Notes: generated by a model not told the origin, from the sequence alone. Positions 29,503 to 40,567 are shown, counted from the first letter of the stretch. The stretch is DNA of 64,000 nt from Aliivibrio sp. S4MY1 (GCF_028765545.1 NZ_JARACP010000006.1:1-64000), one strand, 5' to 3'. A program made the numbers and translations.

Positions 29503-30408
29503 TTAGCTTAATAATTGTTTGAGTGCAGACTCTATTCGAGAGTAGCGAAATTTAAATCCTTCATGGACGAGTCGCTTTGGTCGAACTCGTTGACTGTCTG
29601 TTAGCAGAACAGAAGCTTCTCCTAATATACCTTTAATAATAATATTTGGAGTAAATAGAAAGTGTGGACGTTTTAATGTCTTTGCTAAAGTTTGACTAAA
29701 TAAGCGATTAGAAACAGGGTGAGGGGCCGTTAAGTTATAAATACCTTGGCTTTCTTCTTGTGTCATTAAATGCAAAATACCATAAACCATATCATCAATA
29801 TGAATCCAAGATAGGTACTGCTTTCCATTTCCAACAGGGCCACCTAAACCAAATTTATAAGGCAATAACATTTTTTTTAGGGCGCCACCTAAAGGTGATA
29901 ATACGACCCCCGTTCGTAAGATACAAACGCGAGTATTTTTACTTTGAACTTGTAGTGCCTTGTTTTCCCATTGCTGGCAGACTTGATGAGCAAAATCTGC
30001 AGAGACTATCTTAGTGTCTTCATCAATATCTTTTTGGCCATTATCTCCGTAATAACCAATGGCTGATCCCGATATAAAACATCGTGGTGGTGGTGTGGAT
30101 GCTAGACAGAGTTGTGCCAATTGCTCAGTTAACTTACATCGGCTATCAGAGATGATTTTTTTTTGTTTACGGGTCCATTTTTTATCAGCAATCGGTTCCC
30201 CTGCTAAATTAATAACAGTATCAATATTATTAAGATCGGAAAGTGAAGAAAGATCCGAAATGAAATTAACATGAGGTAAAGCTAAATGAGCTAATGAAGA
30301 TTGAGCTTTTTCTATATTACGCGTCAGAAGTACTAGTTCATGACCTTTAAGGTGATCCAGTAACTGTTTTCCGATTAACCCTGTACTTCCCGTAATGAGT
30401 ATTTTCAT
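29503..30408 (-). CDS. yfcH: NAD-dependent epimerase-like protein YfcH (SDR39U1 family)
   Basis: 301 residues. Atypical SDR: GSTGLIGKQL at residues 7-16, VINLAGEPIADKKW, SGSAIGYYGDNG and the C-terminal DUF1731 segment (VRPKRLVHEGFKFRY). The family reaction is not established. GGAG precedes the ATG. Divergent from yfcE with 132 nt between. Confidence 0.9.
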   Translation of the reverse strand: MKILITGSTGLIGKQLLDHLKGHELVLLTRNIEKAQSSLAHLALPHVNFISDLSSLSDLNNIDTVINLAGEPIADKKWTRKQKKIISDSRCKLTEQLAQLCLASTPPPRCFISGSAIGYYGDNGQKDIDEDTKIVSADFAHQVCQQWENKALQVQSKNTRVCILRTGVVLSPLGGALKKMLLPYKFGLGGPVGNGKQYLSWIHIDDMVYGILHLMTQEESQGIYNLTAPHPVSNRLFSQTLAKTLKRPHFLFTPNIIIKGILGEASVLLTDSQRVRPKRLVHEGFKFRYSRIESALKQLLS

Positions 30409-30540
30409 CCCGTCTCCTGCAAGATATTTATAACTGTCGTTTAAGTTAAGTATAAATTGAGTTCACTGATTGACAACTTTCATTGTATTTTACTTTATAC
30501 TTGAGCTTTGAAATGGCTCTTAAATATTGTAAGGATTCTT

Positions 30541-31092
30541 GTGAAATTATTTTTTGCCTCTGATTTACACGGTTCATTGACTGCGACTCAACGTATGATT
30601 GATACGTTTACTGCTTCTAAAGCGGATCATTTAATTCTTCTTGGTGACCTGATTAATTTTGGGCCAAGAAACCCGATCCCTGAAGGTCATGATCCAATCG
30701 CTGTTGCTGAGTTATTAAATCAATACGCAGAGTCTATCATCGCCGTGAGAGGAAATTGTGACAGTGAAGTCGATCAAATGCTGTTATCTTTTCCTATTAT
30801 GGCTGATTACAATATAGTGTTGCTGCCTACGGGGCAGAAATTATTTTTAACACATGGCCATATTTATAATACCGACAAACGCCCTTTATTAAAGAAGGGA
30901 GATATCATCGCTCATGGACATACGCATATTACGGTAGCGGAATGGCAGGGGGAACAGATTATTTTTAATCCGGGCTCAACAACTTTTCCTCGTAACGAAG
31001 GCGGAAAACCGAGTTATGGTTTACTTGATAATAGTCGTTTGTCAGTTTTTGATTTTGATGGGAATGAATTGAATTCAATTGTTCTTAAATAG
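30541..31092 (+). CDS. yfcE: Phosphodiesterase YfcE
   Basis: Metallophosphoesterase of the YfcE/MJ0936 type. I use the GTG at 30541 (AAGGA 5-6 nt upstream), giving 183 residues, (M)KLFFASDLHGSLTA, close to E. coli YfcE (184). Metal motifs: SDLHGS, LLGDLINFGP, RGNCDSE, THGH, and AHGHTHIT. E. coli YfcE hydrolyses phosphodiesters in vitro; its physiological substrate is unknown. A longer frame upstream starts at ATG 30508 but lacks family support. Confidence 0.9.
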   Translation: MKLFFASDLHGSLTATQRMIDTFTASKADHLILLGDLINFGPRNPIPEGHDPIAVAELLNQYAESIIAVRGNCDSEVDQMLLSFPIMADYNIVLLPTGQKLFLTHGHIYNTDKRPLLKKGDIIAHGHTHITVAEWQGEQIIFNPGSTTFPRNEGGKPSYGLLDNSRLSVFDFDGNELNSIVLK

Positions 31093-31134
31093 TAATCAAT
31101 TATTGGGTAGGAAGAAGACTATTGATTAGAGAAT

Positions 31135-31166
31135 AAAATCCGAGATGATTGCCATCTCGGATTTTT
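31135..31166. terminator. Bidirectional terminator between yfcE and toxS
   Basis: AAAATCCGAGATG/CATCTCGGATTTT, 13-bp perfect stem with a 5-nt loop, between converging genes. A/T runs on both sides suit both directions. Confidence 0.88.
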
Positions 31167-31195
31167 GTTGTGATGTTCAGTTAACGAAAGCTATT

Positions 31196-31741
31196 TTAAT
31201 GAGAAAATAGAATACCTGAACCATAATTTAAGCTGGTCAGTAATAATGTTTTATCATTAACCACATCAACACGTTTACTTTGTTGAGCATCCATTCTGAA
31301 TACGCGCATGATTAGTTTTTTCTGTGAGCCAGAAAAATCTTTATTATCATTGGCGGTAACGTCCTTAAATTCAGTAGGGTCAATTAATAAGTAATCTCCG
31401 CTGTAATCCCAGTTCCCCGTTTCCATAACATTAATCGTTAATGGGAGGACATTCTCAGATTGGCCACTAAAAAGTGTCAGTGTAGATGATTTTGAATAAG
31501 TCTTATTTGGCAGATAGACAACATTAGATTTAATATCTGCGCGTTTTAAAGGGCCCATGTCATCATAATCAGTATCAATACGAACGGTACTCATACTTTG
31601 CCATTCTTTAGATGTTAATAGTTGTTCGACTTTACTGTCGCTTTCCCAATAAAACCACCCACTGCCTAACATTGATATTAGAAGAAGAGCGACGGGGAAA
31701 AAGCGTTTTGCTATTGGAAGTTGCTCGCTATTTAACCACAT
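31196..31741 (-). CDS. toxS: Transmembrane regulatory protein ToxS
   Basis: 181 residues: a single N-terminal membrane helix (about 13-28) and a periplasmic domain that stabilises ToxR and, in other vibrios, binds bile acids with it. It starts inside the end of toxR (10-nt overlap), so the two are co-translated. Sequence features of the family, such as the DYDDMGPLKRADIKS segment and the C-terminal LNYGSGI, are present. Confidence 0.92.
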   Translation of the reverse strand: MWLNSEQLPIAKRFFPVALLLISMLGSGWFYWESDSKVEQLLTSKEWQSMSTVRIDTDYDDMGPLKRADIKSNVVYLPNKTYSKSSTLTLFSGQSENVLPLTINVMETGNWDYSGDYLLIDPTEFKDVTANDNKDFSGSQKKLIMRVFRMDAQQSKRVDVVNDKTLLLTSLNYGSGILFSH

Positions 31742-32613
31742 ACTTTATCTACCTCTTTTTGATCAATCAATAATCGGACACTAATACTTTGATCGCTGTG
31801 TTCTTCATTATGAATATAATTCAGTGTGATTTGATTTGGTTGGCCACTCGTCGCAATAACTTCTATTGGTTTTAGCGTATCAACATGGTTTGAATTATAA
31901 AAGACAGTACATTGCTCAATTAGAGGTTGCCATTTATCGATATTAGGGTGGTTAACCGGAACAAAAATAGGCACGTCGTCATATTTTGCTACTTGTATAA
32001 ATGCATCTGATTTTGGAGTGTGATTCACATAAGCAATGATAGGTAAAATAAAAGCGATAATCAGAGTTAGTGTACCAAGTAACGATAAGTGAGCTTGTTG
32101 CTGATTAGTGGTGATATTTTCTTTTGCTACGGAATTTATAGTTTGCTCTTTAGCGGAGCTATTAGCCGTGAGCTCTTGAGGTGATTCTTCTTGATGCTCG
32201 ATCGTTGGGTTATCGATATCCGTTAAAGAATCATTATTTGCATCTGCATTTTCTTGCATATCATCGCTAATCTGATGTACAGCAGTTGAAATAAATTGAT
32301 AACCACGCTTAGGCACTGTTTTTACATAAACAGGTAGTTTAGTCGGGTCTTGTAGCATTTTTCGTAGCGTCGAAATAGCTTGTGTTAAACTAGAATCATC
32401 GACTTCAAATCCTTGATCTCGCCATACATACTCATGTAACTCATGACGACTAACAACCTTCCCTTGTTCTTGAATAAGTAGGCTTAAAACACGACTTTCA
32501 TTCCCTCCAATTCGAATAATCTCATCGTCATTTAATGTATCAATAAGGCTATTATCGTTAGGATCGAACAGAAACCGGTTGCCAATAATAATTTTGTTAT
32601 TTTCTATATTCAT
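31732..32613 (-). CDS. toxR: Membrane-bound transcriptional activator ToxR
   Basis: 293 residues. Cytoplasmic OmpR-type winged-helix domain (about 5-112; VWRDQGFEVDDSSLTQAISTLRK, VPKRGYQF), an acidic linker (about 115-170), one membrane helix (about 177-196) and a periplasmic domain whose Cys235 and Cys292 would form the disulfide known from V. cholerae ToxR. It controls outer-membrane porins in vibrios. Divergent from htpG as in V. cholerae, where htpG transcription interferes with toxR. Confidence 0.95.
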   Translation of the reverse strand: MNIENNKIIIGNRFLFDPNDNSLIDTLNDDEIIRIGGNESRVLSLLIQEQGKVVSRHELHEYVWRDQGFEVDDSSLTQAISTLRKMLQDPTKLPVYVKTVPKRGYQFISTAVHQISDDMQENADANNDSLTDIDNPTIEHQEESPQELTANSSAKEQTINSVAKENITTNQQQAHLSLLGTLTLIIAFILPIIAYVNHTPKSDAFIQVAKYDDVPIFVPVNHPNIDKWQPLIEQCTVFYNSNHVDTLKPIEVIATSGQPNQITLNYIHNEEHSDQSISVRLLIDQKEVDKVCG

Positions 32614-32755
32614 TGGTTGTTAACTCAGTAATGGTGATTCTTATTAATGATATCCAAGTATCATTTTTAGAATGTCTATTTTATGTCAAAACTTATCATT
32701 ACGCATTTTATAGTATAAAAAAAGCAAAAAAACAGTGTTTTTTACATTGCTTTAC

Positions 32756-32784
32756 CTTGAATTGAGGTATAGATGTCCTTATTT
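32756..32784 (+). promoter_or_regulatory. Candidate heat-shock (sigma-32) promoter of htpG
   Basis: CTTGAA at 32756-32761 and CCTTATTT at 32777-32784, 15 nt apart, against a sigma-32 consensus of CTTGAAA and CCCCATnT. The -35 matches fully; the -10 retains CC, AT and T. Lies about 45 nt before the htpG start. Confidence 0.6.
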
Positions 32785-32827
32785 CAATTAATAAGTTAAA
32801 TATATTCTGTTATTTTCGGAGTTTTAG

Positions 32828-34726
32828 ATGAGCGAACAAACAATTAATAACAAAGAAACACGCGGCTTTCAGTCAGAAGTTAAGCAACTGCTTCATCTTA
32901 TGATCCACTCTTTATATTCTAATAAAGAGATCTTTTTACGTGAATTAATCTCAAACGCCTCAGACGCATCAGACAAATTGCGTTTCAAAGCACTATCAAA
33001 TGGTGACCTTTATGAAGGTAATGCCGACCTTGGTGTTAAATTATCTTTTAACGAGGCTGCAAACACCTTAACCATTTCTGATAATGGTATTGGTATGAGC
33101 CGTGCAGATGTGATTGAGCATTTAGGTACGATTGCTAAATCAGGCACTGCTGATTTCTTTTCAAAACTATCAGATGACCAAAGTAAAGACTCTCAATTGA
33201 TTGGTCAGTTTGGTGTTGGTTTCTATTCTGCGTTCATTGTTGCAGACGCAGTAACAGTTCGCACACGTGAAGCGGGTGTAGCGAAAGACCAAGCTGTTCA
33301 ATGGCACTCTGAAGGTGAGGGTGACTATACAATTGAAGATATTACTAAAGAAACGCGCGGTACGGATATTATTCTTCATATGCGTGAAGAAGGTAAAGAG
33401 TTCTTAAGTGAGTGGCGCCTAAAAGAAGTGATTGGCAAATACTCTGATCACATCGGTATTCCTGTTTCCCTTTGGTCTGTAGAAAAAGACGAAGAAGGCA
33501 AAGATAAAGAAGGAAAGTGGGAGCAAGTAAACAAGGCTCAAGCGCTTTGGACTCGCAGTAAATCAGAGATTGAAGATGCTGAGTATCAAGAGTTTTATAA
33601 GCACGTATCTCATGACTTTGCCGATCCACTGACTTGGAGCCATAATAAAGTAGAAGGTAAGAACGATTACACGAGCCTTCTATATATTCCAGCCAAAGCA
33701 CCGTTTGATATGATGAACCGTGATCATAAAAGTGGCTTGAAGCTGTATGTTCAACGTGTATTTATTATGGATGACGCTGAACAATTTATGCCGAGTTACC
33801 TACGTTTTGTTAAAGGTTTGATTGACTCAAATGATCTTCCGTTAAACGTATCTCGTGAAATTCTTCAAGATAATAAAGTGACTCAGTCATTACGTAGCGC
33901 GTGTACTAAACGTGTGCTAAGTATGCTTGAGAAAACAGCGAAGAAAGATGATGAAAAATATCAAACTTTCTGGAAAGAATTTGGACAAGTACTAAAAGAA
34001 GGCTTGGCTGAAGATTTTGCGAATAAAGATAAAATTGCCGGTTTATTGCGTTTTGCTACCACGGATAAAGACAGTTCAGAGCAATCGATGAGCTTAGCTG
34101 GGTATATTGAACGTATGAAAGAAGAACAAGATAAGATCTTCTATCTAACGGCAGACAGCTATGCTGCGGCGAAGAACAGTCCGCACCTAGAGCAATTTAA
34201 AGCAAAAGGCATTGAAGTTGTTCTAATGTATGACCGTATCGATGAGTGGCTGATGAGCTACTTAACTGAATTCGATGGTAAGCAATTCCAATCAATCACA
34301 AAAGCAGGCTTAGATTTAAGCAAGTTTGAAGATGAAGCGGAAAAAGAAAAGCAAAAAGAAACAGAAGAAGAGTTCAAATCAGTTGTTGAGCGTACTAAAT
34401 CATACTTGGGTGACCGAGTGAAAGAGGTTCGTACAACCTTTAAACTAGCAACGACACCAGCTGTTGTTGTAACTGATGATTTTGAAATGGGAACACAAAT
34501 GGCAAAACTTCTAGAAGCCGCTGGTCAAGCTGCTCCTGAAGTGAAGTACATTTTTGAAATTAACCCAGAGCATGCTCTTATCAAGCAAATGGCAGATGAA
34601 GCAGATGAAGAAGCATTCGGTCGTTGGGTTGAAATGCTGCTTGGTCAAGCAATGTTAGCTGAACGTGGTTCTTTAGATGATCCATCGCAATTTTTAAGTG
34701 CGATGAATCAATTATTATCTAAATAA
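32828..34726 (+). CDS. htpG: Molecular chaperone HtpG (Hsp90)
   Basis: 632 residues, normal for vibrios. GHKL ATPase at the N-terminus with [22 protein letters not shown] and [11 protein letters not shown], then middle and C-terminal dimerization domains. Clients and cofactors cannot be read from sequence. The shared upstream region with toxR includes a heat-shock promoter and the palindrome AAAAAACAGTGTTTTTT (32728-32744). Confidence 0.97.
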   Translation: MSEQTINNKETRGFQSEVKQLLHLMIHSLYSNKEIFLRELISNASDASDKLRFKALSNGDLYEGNADLGVKLSFNEAANTLTISDNGIGMSRADVIEHLGTIAKSGTADFFSKLSDDQSKDSQLIGQFGVGFYSAFIVADAVTVRTREAGVAKDQAVQWHSEGEGDYTIEDITKETRGTDIILHMREEGKEFLSEWRLKEVIGKYSDHIGIPVSLWSVEKDEEGKDKEGKWEQVNKAQALWTRSKSEIEDAEYQEFYKHVSHDFADPLTWSHNKVEGKNDYTSLLYIPAKAPFDMMNRDHKSGLKLYVQRVFIMDDAEQFMPSYLRFVKGLIDSNDLPLNVSREILQDNKVTQSLRSACTKRVLSMLEKTAKKDDEKYQTFWKEFGQVLKEGLAEDFANKDKIAGLLRFATTDKDSSEQSMSLAGYIERMKEEQDKIFYLTADSYAAAKNSPHLEQFKAKGIEVVLMYDRIDEWLMSYLTEFDGKQFQSITKAGLDLSKFEDEAEKEKQKETEEEFKSVVERTKSYLGDRVKEVRTTFKLATTPAVVVTDDFEMGTQMAKLLEAAGQAAPEVKYIFEINPEHALIKQMADEADEEAFGRWVEMLLGQAMLAERGSLDDPSQFLSAMNQLLSK

Positions 34727-34753
34727 TAGATAATACCGTAATCTAGATAACCG

Positions 34754-34797
34754 CAATGAGACCTATGTATTTTACACTAAGGTCTCATTGTTTTTTT
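34754..34797 (+). terminator. Terminator of htpG
   Basis: CAATGAGACCT/AGGTCTCATTG stem with a 15-nt loop, followed by seven T. Confidence 0.85.
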
Positions 34798-34905
34798 ATT
34801 GTTACGAAATAGACTCTATTAAGCGGTTATTTTTGCTTTTTTCATCGCAAACTTGATAGCTTTATCAGTTCCGTGTATCTTTCACGACTTATTTTTAGAA
34901 ATAAA

Positions 34906-35635
<730 letters not shown>

Positions 35636-35667
35636 TCTTACGTAGTCAGTAATTTATTGTTATATTG

Positions 35668-35696
35668 AAGGCGACCTTATCGGTCGCCTTTTTTTA
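35668..35696 (+). terminator. Terminator of adk
   Basis: AAGGCGACC/GGTCGCCTT around TTATC, then TTTTT. The core resembles the comEA terminator. Confidence 0.88.
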
Positions 35697-35718
35697 TAGA
35701 CAATAATGGATAATAACT

Positions 35719-36684
35719 GTGAATAATAAAAAAGCAGGGGTGCTATTAGTGAATTTAGGTACGCCAACCGCACCAACCACATCAGCAGTAAAAACCTTTT
35801 TATCTGAATTTTTACATGATAAACGTGTTGTTGATATGAATCGCTTTCTTTGGTGTCCATTACTCCATGGTGTCATCCTACCTATAAGAGCGCCTAAAGT
35901 GGCGAAGTTATATGAAAGTGTTTGGATGGACGAAGGTTCACCGTTAATGGTCTATTCAAAACGTCAAGCGGCAGCATTGCATTCATTTTTAAATGTGCCA
36001 GTTGAGCTAGGTATGACTTATGGAGAACCAAGCATTAAATCAGGGATTGAGCGTTTAGAGGCTCAAGGATGTGATGAAATAGTCATTTTACCCCTGTATC
36101 CTCAATATTCCCGTACTACCTCAGCAGCCGTGTTTGATCAAATTGCTAAGCAATATAAAACCACATCGGTGTTACCCGACTTCTCACTTGTTCATAATTA
36201 TCATGATCACCCTCTCTATATTAAAGCCCTTGCTGAATCTATCCGTCTTTCATGGGAGAAGAAGGGTAAAGGTGATTATGTATTATGTTCGTATCATGGG
36301 ATCCCACAGCGTTTTGTTGATAATGGCGATATTTATGCAAAACATTGTGAACGAACGACAGAATTGCTTGCTCAAGAATTAGGATTAACATCTGAACAAA
36401 TAGGCATGAGCTATCAATCTCGTTTTGGGCGAGAAGCGTGGTTGCAACCTTATACTTCAGAGATGTTAACTGAACTTACTCCAAAAGGAATTAAATCATT
36501 AGACATCATTAGTCCTGCATTTTCGTCTGATTGCTTAGAAACCTTAGAAGAGCTTTCAGAAGAGTGTAAAGAGATATTTATGGAGGCTGGTGGTCAAAAA
36601 TACACCTTTATTCCATGTTTAAATGATGATGAATTACATATTGAAATGATGGCAGATATTGTAAAAAGTAAGATTTCAGCATAA
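35719..36684 (+). CDS. hemH: Ferrochelatase
   Basis: 321 residues from a GTG start, close to E. coli (320). Inserts Fe(II) into protoporphyrin IX, the last step of haem synthesis. Motifs: [23 protein letters not shown], the conserved catalytic histidine in [12 protein letters not shown], and the acidic residues of CLETLEEL. No terminator is obvious after it. Confidence 0.95.
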   Translation: MNNKKAGVLLVNLGTPTAPTTSAVKTFLSEFLHDKRVVDMNRFLWCPLLHGVILPIRAPKVAKLYESVWMDEGSPLMVYSKRQAAALHSFLNVPVELGMTYGEPSIKSGIERLEAQGCDEIVILPLYPQYSRTTSAAVFDQIAKQYKTTSVLPDFSLVHNYHDHPLYIKALAESIRLSWEKKGKGDYVLCSYHGIPQRFVDNGDIYAKHCERTTELLAQELGLTSEQIGMSYQSRFGREAWLQPYTSEMLTELTPKGIKSLDIISPAFSSDCLETLEELSEECKEIFMEAGGQKYTFIPCLNDDELHIEMMADIVKSKISA

Positions 36685-36782
36685 AAATGAATTTTTTTAA
36701 TAAAAAAAGCAGTTAAAAGGGTTGAAAAAACTAACCAATTGCCCAATTTCTTATTAAAGATTATCAACGTGTGTAGTGAGTC
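36685..36782. other. Intergenic region after hemH
   Basis: First part of the 351-nt gap before tig (36685-37035). It is AT-rich with no hairpin. The remainder of the gap is the tig promoter and leader. A 62-codon frame at 36776-36964 begins upstream of the promoter, has no Shine-Dalgarno and looks non-coding. Confidence 0.4.
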
Positions 36783-36811
36783 TCGACATAGATGGGTCAG
36801 ATCGCTACAAT
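36783..36811 (+). promoter_or_regulatory. Candidate tig promoter
   Basis: TCGACA (36783-36788), 17 nt, TACAAT (36806-36811). Both boxes match the sigma-70 consensus at five of six positions with the optimal spacing. It gives a leader of about 220 nt before the tig start. Confidence 0.65.
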
Positions 36812-36972
36812 ATCGCGTCTTATTTTGCCACTTGGCTAAATGCCGTATTTTATTTAATTAAAGTACGCGATCTACTTATTATTCATATTAAGCAGATAAA
36901 AGAAGATACCCAATTGGTATCACGAATCATAGGGGTTACGGTTTCTATTTTATTAGACCTGTAACGCAAGGA

Positions 36973-37026
36973 TGCGACACGTATTTTTTGTCGCAAACTC
37001 AGAGAACCTGAGTCGATTTTGAGGTT
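36973..37026 (+). promoter_or_regulatory. Structured leader before tig
   Basis: A run of possible hairpins: TGCGAC (36973-36978) with GTCGCA (36990-36995); ACTCAG (36997-37002) with CTGAGT (37008-37013); and AACCT (37005-37009) with AGGTT (37022-37026). The last two share bases, so they exclude each other, and the last one covers the GAGG (37021-37024) that is the only Shine-Dalgarno candidate for tig, 11 nt before ATG. Confidence 0.4.
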
Positions 37027-37035
37027 TATATAAAC

Positions 37036-38334
37036 ATGCAAGTTACTGTTGAAACTAAAGAAGGCCTAGAGCGCGTTCTAACTATTACTGTACCAGCGGC
37101 AAACATTGAAGACGCTGTAAATGCTGAGCTTCTTAATATCGCTAAAAATCGTCGCTTTGATGGCTTCCGTAAAGGTAAAGTGCCAATGAAGATGGTTGCT
37201 AAAATGTACGGTAGTGCAGTTCGTAACGACAAAATGGGTGAAGTTATGCAACGTCACTTCATTGAAGCGATCATTAAAGACAAAATCAACCCAGCTGGCG
37301 CTCCAACATTCGCACCAGTAGAATTTGCTGAAGGTCAAGATTTAGTATTCACTGCAACATTTGAAATCTACCCAGAAGTAACACTTCAAGGCCTAGACAA
37401 AGTTGTTGTTGAAAAACCACAAGTTGAAGTTAAAGACGAAGACGTAGCAGAAATGCTAGAAACACTACGTAAGCAACAGTCTACTTGGGCTGATGCTGAC
37501 GTTGCTGCTGAAGACGGTACTCGCGCTACAATCAACTTCGTTGGTTCTATCGATGGTGAAGAATTTGAAGGCGGTAAAGCAGATAACTTCCCTCTAGAAA
37601 TGGGCCAAGGTCGTATGATCCCTGGTTTTGAAGATGGTATCAAAGGTAAGAAAGCTGGCGAAGAAGTAACTATTGACGTTAACTTCCCAGAAGACTACCA
37701 CGCAGAAAACCTAAAAGGTAAAGCGGCACAATTCGCTATCACTGTAGTTAAAGTTGAAGCTCGTGAGCTTCCTGAACTGAATGACGAATTCGTTGCTAAG
37801 TTTGGCGCTGAAGGTGGCGTTGAAGGTCTTAAAGCTGAAGTTCGTAAGAACATGGAGCGTGAATTAGCTCAAGCTGTTAAAAACAAGATCAAAGAACAAG
37901 CTATCAACGGTTTAGTTGAGCAAAACAACATCGACGTTCCTTCTGCTCTTATTGATCAAGAAGTTGAAGTACTACGTCAACAAGCAGTTCAACGTTTTGG
38001 CGGCAACGCTGACACAGCTCCTGAGCTTCCACGTGAATTGTTCGAAGAACAAGCTAAACGTCGCGTAGTTGTTGGTCTTCTTCTTGGTGAAGTTATCAAG
38101 TCTGAAGAACTAAAAGCTGATGATGAGAAAGTAAAAGCGCTTATCAACGAAATGGCTTCTGCATACGAAGATCCAACAGAAGTTGTTGCTTACTACGAAG
38201 GTAATGAGCAAATGATGAACAACATGCGTAATGTTGCTCTAGAAGAACAAGCTATCGATGCAATCCTTGCTAAAGCACAAGTTTCTGAAAAAGAAGTTGG
38301 CTTTAACGAACTAATGAATCAACAACCTGCTTAA
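37036..38334 (+). CDS. tig: Trigger factor
   Basis: 432 residues, as E. coli. Ribosome-bound chaperone and prolyl isomerase. N-terminal ribosome-docking loop with the signature GFRKGKVPM (about residues 43-52), central FKBP domain (about 160-245; [36 protein letters not shown]), and a helical C-terminal substrate-binding domain. First gene of tig-clpP-clpX-lon, a widely conserved order that links folding to ATP-dependent proteolysis. Confidence 0.97.
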   Translation: MQVTVETKEGLERVLTITVPAANIEDAVNAELLNIAKNRRFDGFRKGKVPMKMVAKMYGSAVRNDKMGEVMQRHFIEAIIKDKINPAGAPTFAPVEFAEGQDLVFTATFEIYPEVTLQGLDKVVVEKPQVEVKDEDVAEMLETLRKQQSTWADADVAAEDGTRATINFVGSIDGEEFEGGKADNFPLEMGQGRMIPGFEDGIKGKKAGEEVTIDVNFPEDYHAENLKGKAAQFAITVVKVEARELPELNDEFVAKFGAEGGVEGLKAEVRKNMERELAQAVKNKIKEQAINGLVEQNNIDVPSALIDQEVEVLRQQAVQRFGGNADTAPELPRELFEEQAKRRVVVGLLLGEVIKSEELKADDEKVKALINEMASAYEDPTEVVAYYEGNEQMMNNMRNVALEEQAIDAILAKAQVSEKEVGFNELMNQQPA

Positions 38335-38358
38335 TTTCTAATTTAATTAAGTAGTTAG

Positions 38359-38388
38359 TTGACTTAGTTTCACAAGATCTGCTAATAA
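38359..38388 (+). promoter_or_regulatory. Candidate clpP promoter
   Basis: TTGACT (38359-38364), 18 nt, TAATAA (38383-38388). The predicted start falls inside the hairpin that ends tig. clpP and clpX would follow from this promoter. Confidence 0.5.
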
Positions 38389-38424
38389 TGGTCCGAATGA
38401 AGCGTCATTCGGACCATTTATTTT
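38387..38424 (+). terminator. Hairpin between tig and clpP
   Basis: Perfect 14-bp stem, AATGGTCCGAATGA/TCATTCGGACCATT, around AGCG, then TATTTTAT. It looks like the tig terminator though its T-run is interrupted. It overlaps the -10 box of the clpP promoter candidate and ends 16-22 nt before the clpP ATG. Confidence 0.75.
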
Positions 38425-38439
38425 ATAAGGGATACGGTT

Positions 38440-39063
38440 ATGAGCTATCAAGAAAACAATGCAATGCCTTCTATTATGGATGCACTTGTTCCTATGGTTG
38501 TTGAGCAAACTTCACGTGGTGAGCGTTCGTATGATATTTATTCCCGTCTGTTAAAAGAGCGTGTTATCTTTTTAACAGGTCAAGTTGAAGATCACATGGC
38601 CAACTTAGTTGTGGCTCAGTTGCTTTTCCTTGAGTCTGAAAACCCAGATAAGGATATCTTCCTATACATTAACTCTCCAGGTGGCTCTGTGACTGCTGGT
38701 ATGTCAATTTACGACACAATGCAGTTTATTAAGCCAAATGTGAGCACAGTATGTATGGGTCAAGCATGTTCTATGGGCGCTTTCTTACTTGCAGGTGGCG
38801 CACCAGGCAAACGTTATGTTCTGCCTAACTCTCGTGTGATGATTCACCAACCACTTGGCGGCTTCCAAGGCCAAGCATCAGATATTCAAATTCATGCTCA
38901 AGAAATCTTAACGATTAAGAAGAAGTTGAATACATTGCTTGCAGAGCATACAGGTCAGCCTTTAGAAGTGATCGAAAAAGATACAGATCGTGATAATTTC
39001 ATGGCAGCAGATGATGCAGTGAAATACGGTCTTGTAGATGCTGTGTTAAATAAGCGTGACTAA
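38440..39063 (+). CDS. clpP: ATP-dependent Clp protease, proteolytic subunit
   Basis: 207 residues. Tetradecameric serine protease. Catalytic triad visible: Ser111 in GQACSMGAF, His136 in MIHQPLGG, Asp185 in DTDRDNF. The N-terminal propeptide of about 14 residues precedes [16 protein letters not shown] and would be autocleaved as in E. coli. clpX follows in the same direction after 86 nt. Confidence 0.97.
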   Translation: MSYQENNAMPSIMDALVPMVVEQTSRGERSYDIYSRLLKERVIFLTGQVEDHMANLVVAQLLFLESENPDKDIFLYINSPGGSVTAGMSIYDTMQFIKPNVSTVCMGQACSMGAFLLAGGAPGKRYVLPNSRVMIHQPLGGFQGQASDIQIHAQEILTIKKKLNTLLAEHTGQPLEVIEKDTDRDNFMAADDAVKYGLVDAVLNKRD

Positions 39064-39149
39064 TTAATAAAAAAGCAGTAACGTTTACAGCAAAGAAGGT
39101 AAGTTAGTATAAACTTACAGCATAAAGGCAACGTTTAAGAGGTTAGCAA

Positions 39150-40436
39150 ATGACAGACAAGCGTAAAGACGAAAATAGTGGAAAGTTACTATATTGCTCT
39201 TTTTGCGGAAAAAGCCAGCATGAAGTTCGTAAACTAATTGCAGGTCCTTCTGTTTATGTTTGTGATGAGTGCGTTGATTTATGTAACGACATTATTCGCG
39301 AAGAGCTAAAAGATAATACTCTGTCTCCAAAAGAGAGTAGTGAAGCATTACCGACACCGCAAAATATTCGTGCGCATTTAGATGACTATGTTATTGGTCA
39401 AGAGCATGCGAAAAAAGTACTAGCGGTTGCCGTATATAATCACTACAAGCGTTTACGTAATGGCGACACTACAAAAGATGGCGTAGAGCTTGGTAAAAGT
39501 AATATCCTTCTTATCGGACCAACAGGTAGTGGTAAAACACTGCTTGCTGAGACTCTAGCGCGTTTCTTGGATGTACCGTTTACAATGGCGGATGCAACCA
39601 CATTAACAGAAGCGGGTTATGTAGGTGAAGATGTTGAAAACATCATTCAAAAGCTACTACAAAAATGCGATTACGACCCTGCAAAAGCAGAGCGTGGCAT
39701 AGTATATATCGATGAAATTGACAAAATTTCTCGTAAGTCTGAAAACCCATCAATTACACGAGATGTATCTGGTGAAGGTGTTCAGCAAGCACTATTGAAA
39801 TTGATTGAAGGTACTATTGCATCAGTACCACCTCAAGGTGGCCGAAAGCATCCACAGCAAGAGTTTTTACAAGTAGATACTTCTAAAATCTTGTTTATCT
39901 GTGGTGGTGCATTTGCTGGCTTAGATAAAGTGATTGAGCAACGTGTTGCTACTGGTACGGGCATTGGCTTTGCTGCTGAAGTTCGTTCAAAAGATGATAA
40001 AGCAACTATTGGTGATTTATTTAAGCAAATTGAACCAGAAGATCTTGTTAAGTTTGGTCTGATCCCTGAATTTATTGGTCGTTTACCAGTAACTACAACT
40101 CTGACTGAGCTAGATGAAGAAGCTTTAGTTCAAATACTAAGCCAACCTAAAAATGCATTAACTAAGCAATATGGTGCATTATTTGATTTAGAAGGCGCAG
40201 AACTTGAATTCCGTGAAGACGCATTAAAAGCGATTGCGAAAAAAGCAATGGATCGTAAAACAGGTGCTCGTGGTCTTCGTTCAATCTTAGAAGCAGTATT
40301 ATTGGATACTATGTATGAATTGCCATCAAAAGAAGGCGTTTCTAAAGTAGTTATCGACGAATCTGTAATTAATGGCGAATCAGAACCGCTATTAATGTTT
40401 GAAAATACAGAATCAAAAGCAATATCTGCAGAATAG
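39150..40436 (+). CDS. clpX: ATP-dependent Clp protease, ATPase subunit ClpX
   Basis: 428 residues. N-terminal C4 zinc finger (CSFCGKSQ...VCDECVDLC), AAA+ module with Walker A GPTGSGKT, pore loop GYVGEDV, Walker [10 protein letters not shown], the IGF loop GIGFAAEV for docking ClpP, and sensor 2 GARGLRS. Unfolds substrates for ClpP. Ends in a terminator before lon. Confidence 0.97.
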   Translation: MTDKRKDENSGKLLYCSFCGKSQHEVRKLIAGPSVYVCDECVDLCNDIIREELKDNTLSPKESSEALPTPQNIRAHLDDYVIGQEHAKKVLAVAVYNHYKRLRNGDTTKDGVELGKSNILLIGPTGSGKTLLAETLARFLDVPFTMADATTLTEAGYVGEDVENIIQKLLQKCDYDPAKAERGIVYIDEIDKISRKSENPSITRDVSGEGVQQALLKLIEGTIASVPPQGGRKHPQQEFLQVDTSKILFICGGAFAGLDKVIEQRVATGTGIGFAAEVRSKDDKATIGDLFKQIEPEDLVKFGLIPEFIGRLPVTTTLTELDEEALVQILSQPKNALTKQYGALFDLEGAELEFREDALKAIAKKAMDRKTGARGLRSILEAVLLDTMYELPSKEGVSKVVIDESVINGESEPLLMFENTESKAISAE

Positions 40437-40458
40437 CGTATTTAGCTAATAAATAGAC

Positions 40459-40486
40459 AAAAAGGAGGCATTAGCCTCCTTTTTTA
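40459..40486 (+). terminator. Terminator of clpX
   Basis: AAAGGAGGC/GCCTCCTTT stem with ATTA loop, then T-run. Confidence 0.88.
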
Positions 40487-40504
40487 TTTTTAATTGAAAA
40501 TAAT

Positions 40505-40532
40505 GTTGATTCTTAGCGACTTGCCCCCATAT
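40505..40532 (+). promoter_or_regulatory. Candidate heat-shock promoter of lon
   Basis: CCCCATAT at 40525-40532 is an exact sigma-32 -10 element; 13 nt upstream is GTTGATT, a partial match to CTTGAAA. Position about 36 nt before the lon start agrees with heat-shock control of lon in E. coli. Confidence 0.65.
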
Positions 40533-40567
40533 TATTTCTATAGATACTGACGGAAAGAGAGAAGAAT

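Noticed and set aside
36776-36964. 62-codon reading frame upstream of tig
   Set aside because: It starts before the predicted promoter, has no Shine-Dalgarno sequence, and its composition looks like leader RNA, not coding sequence.
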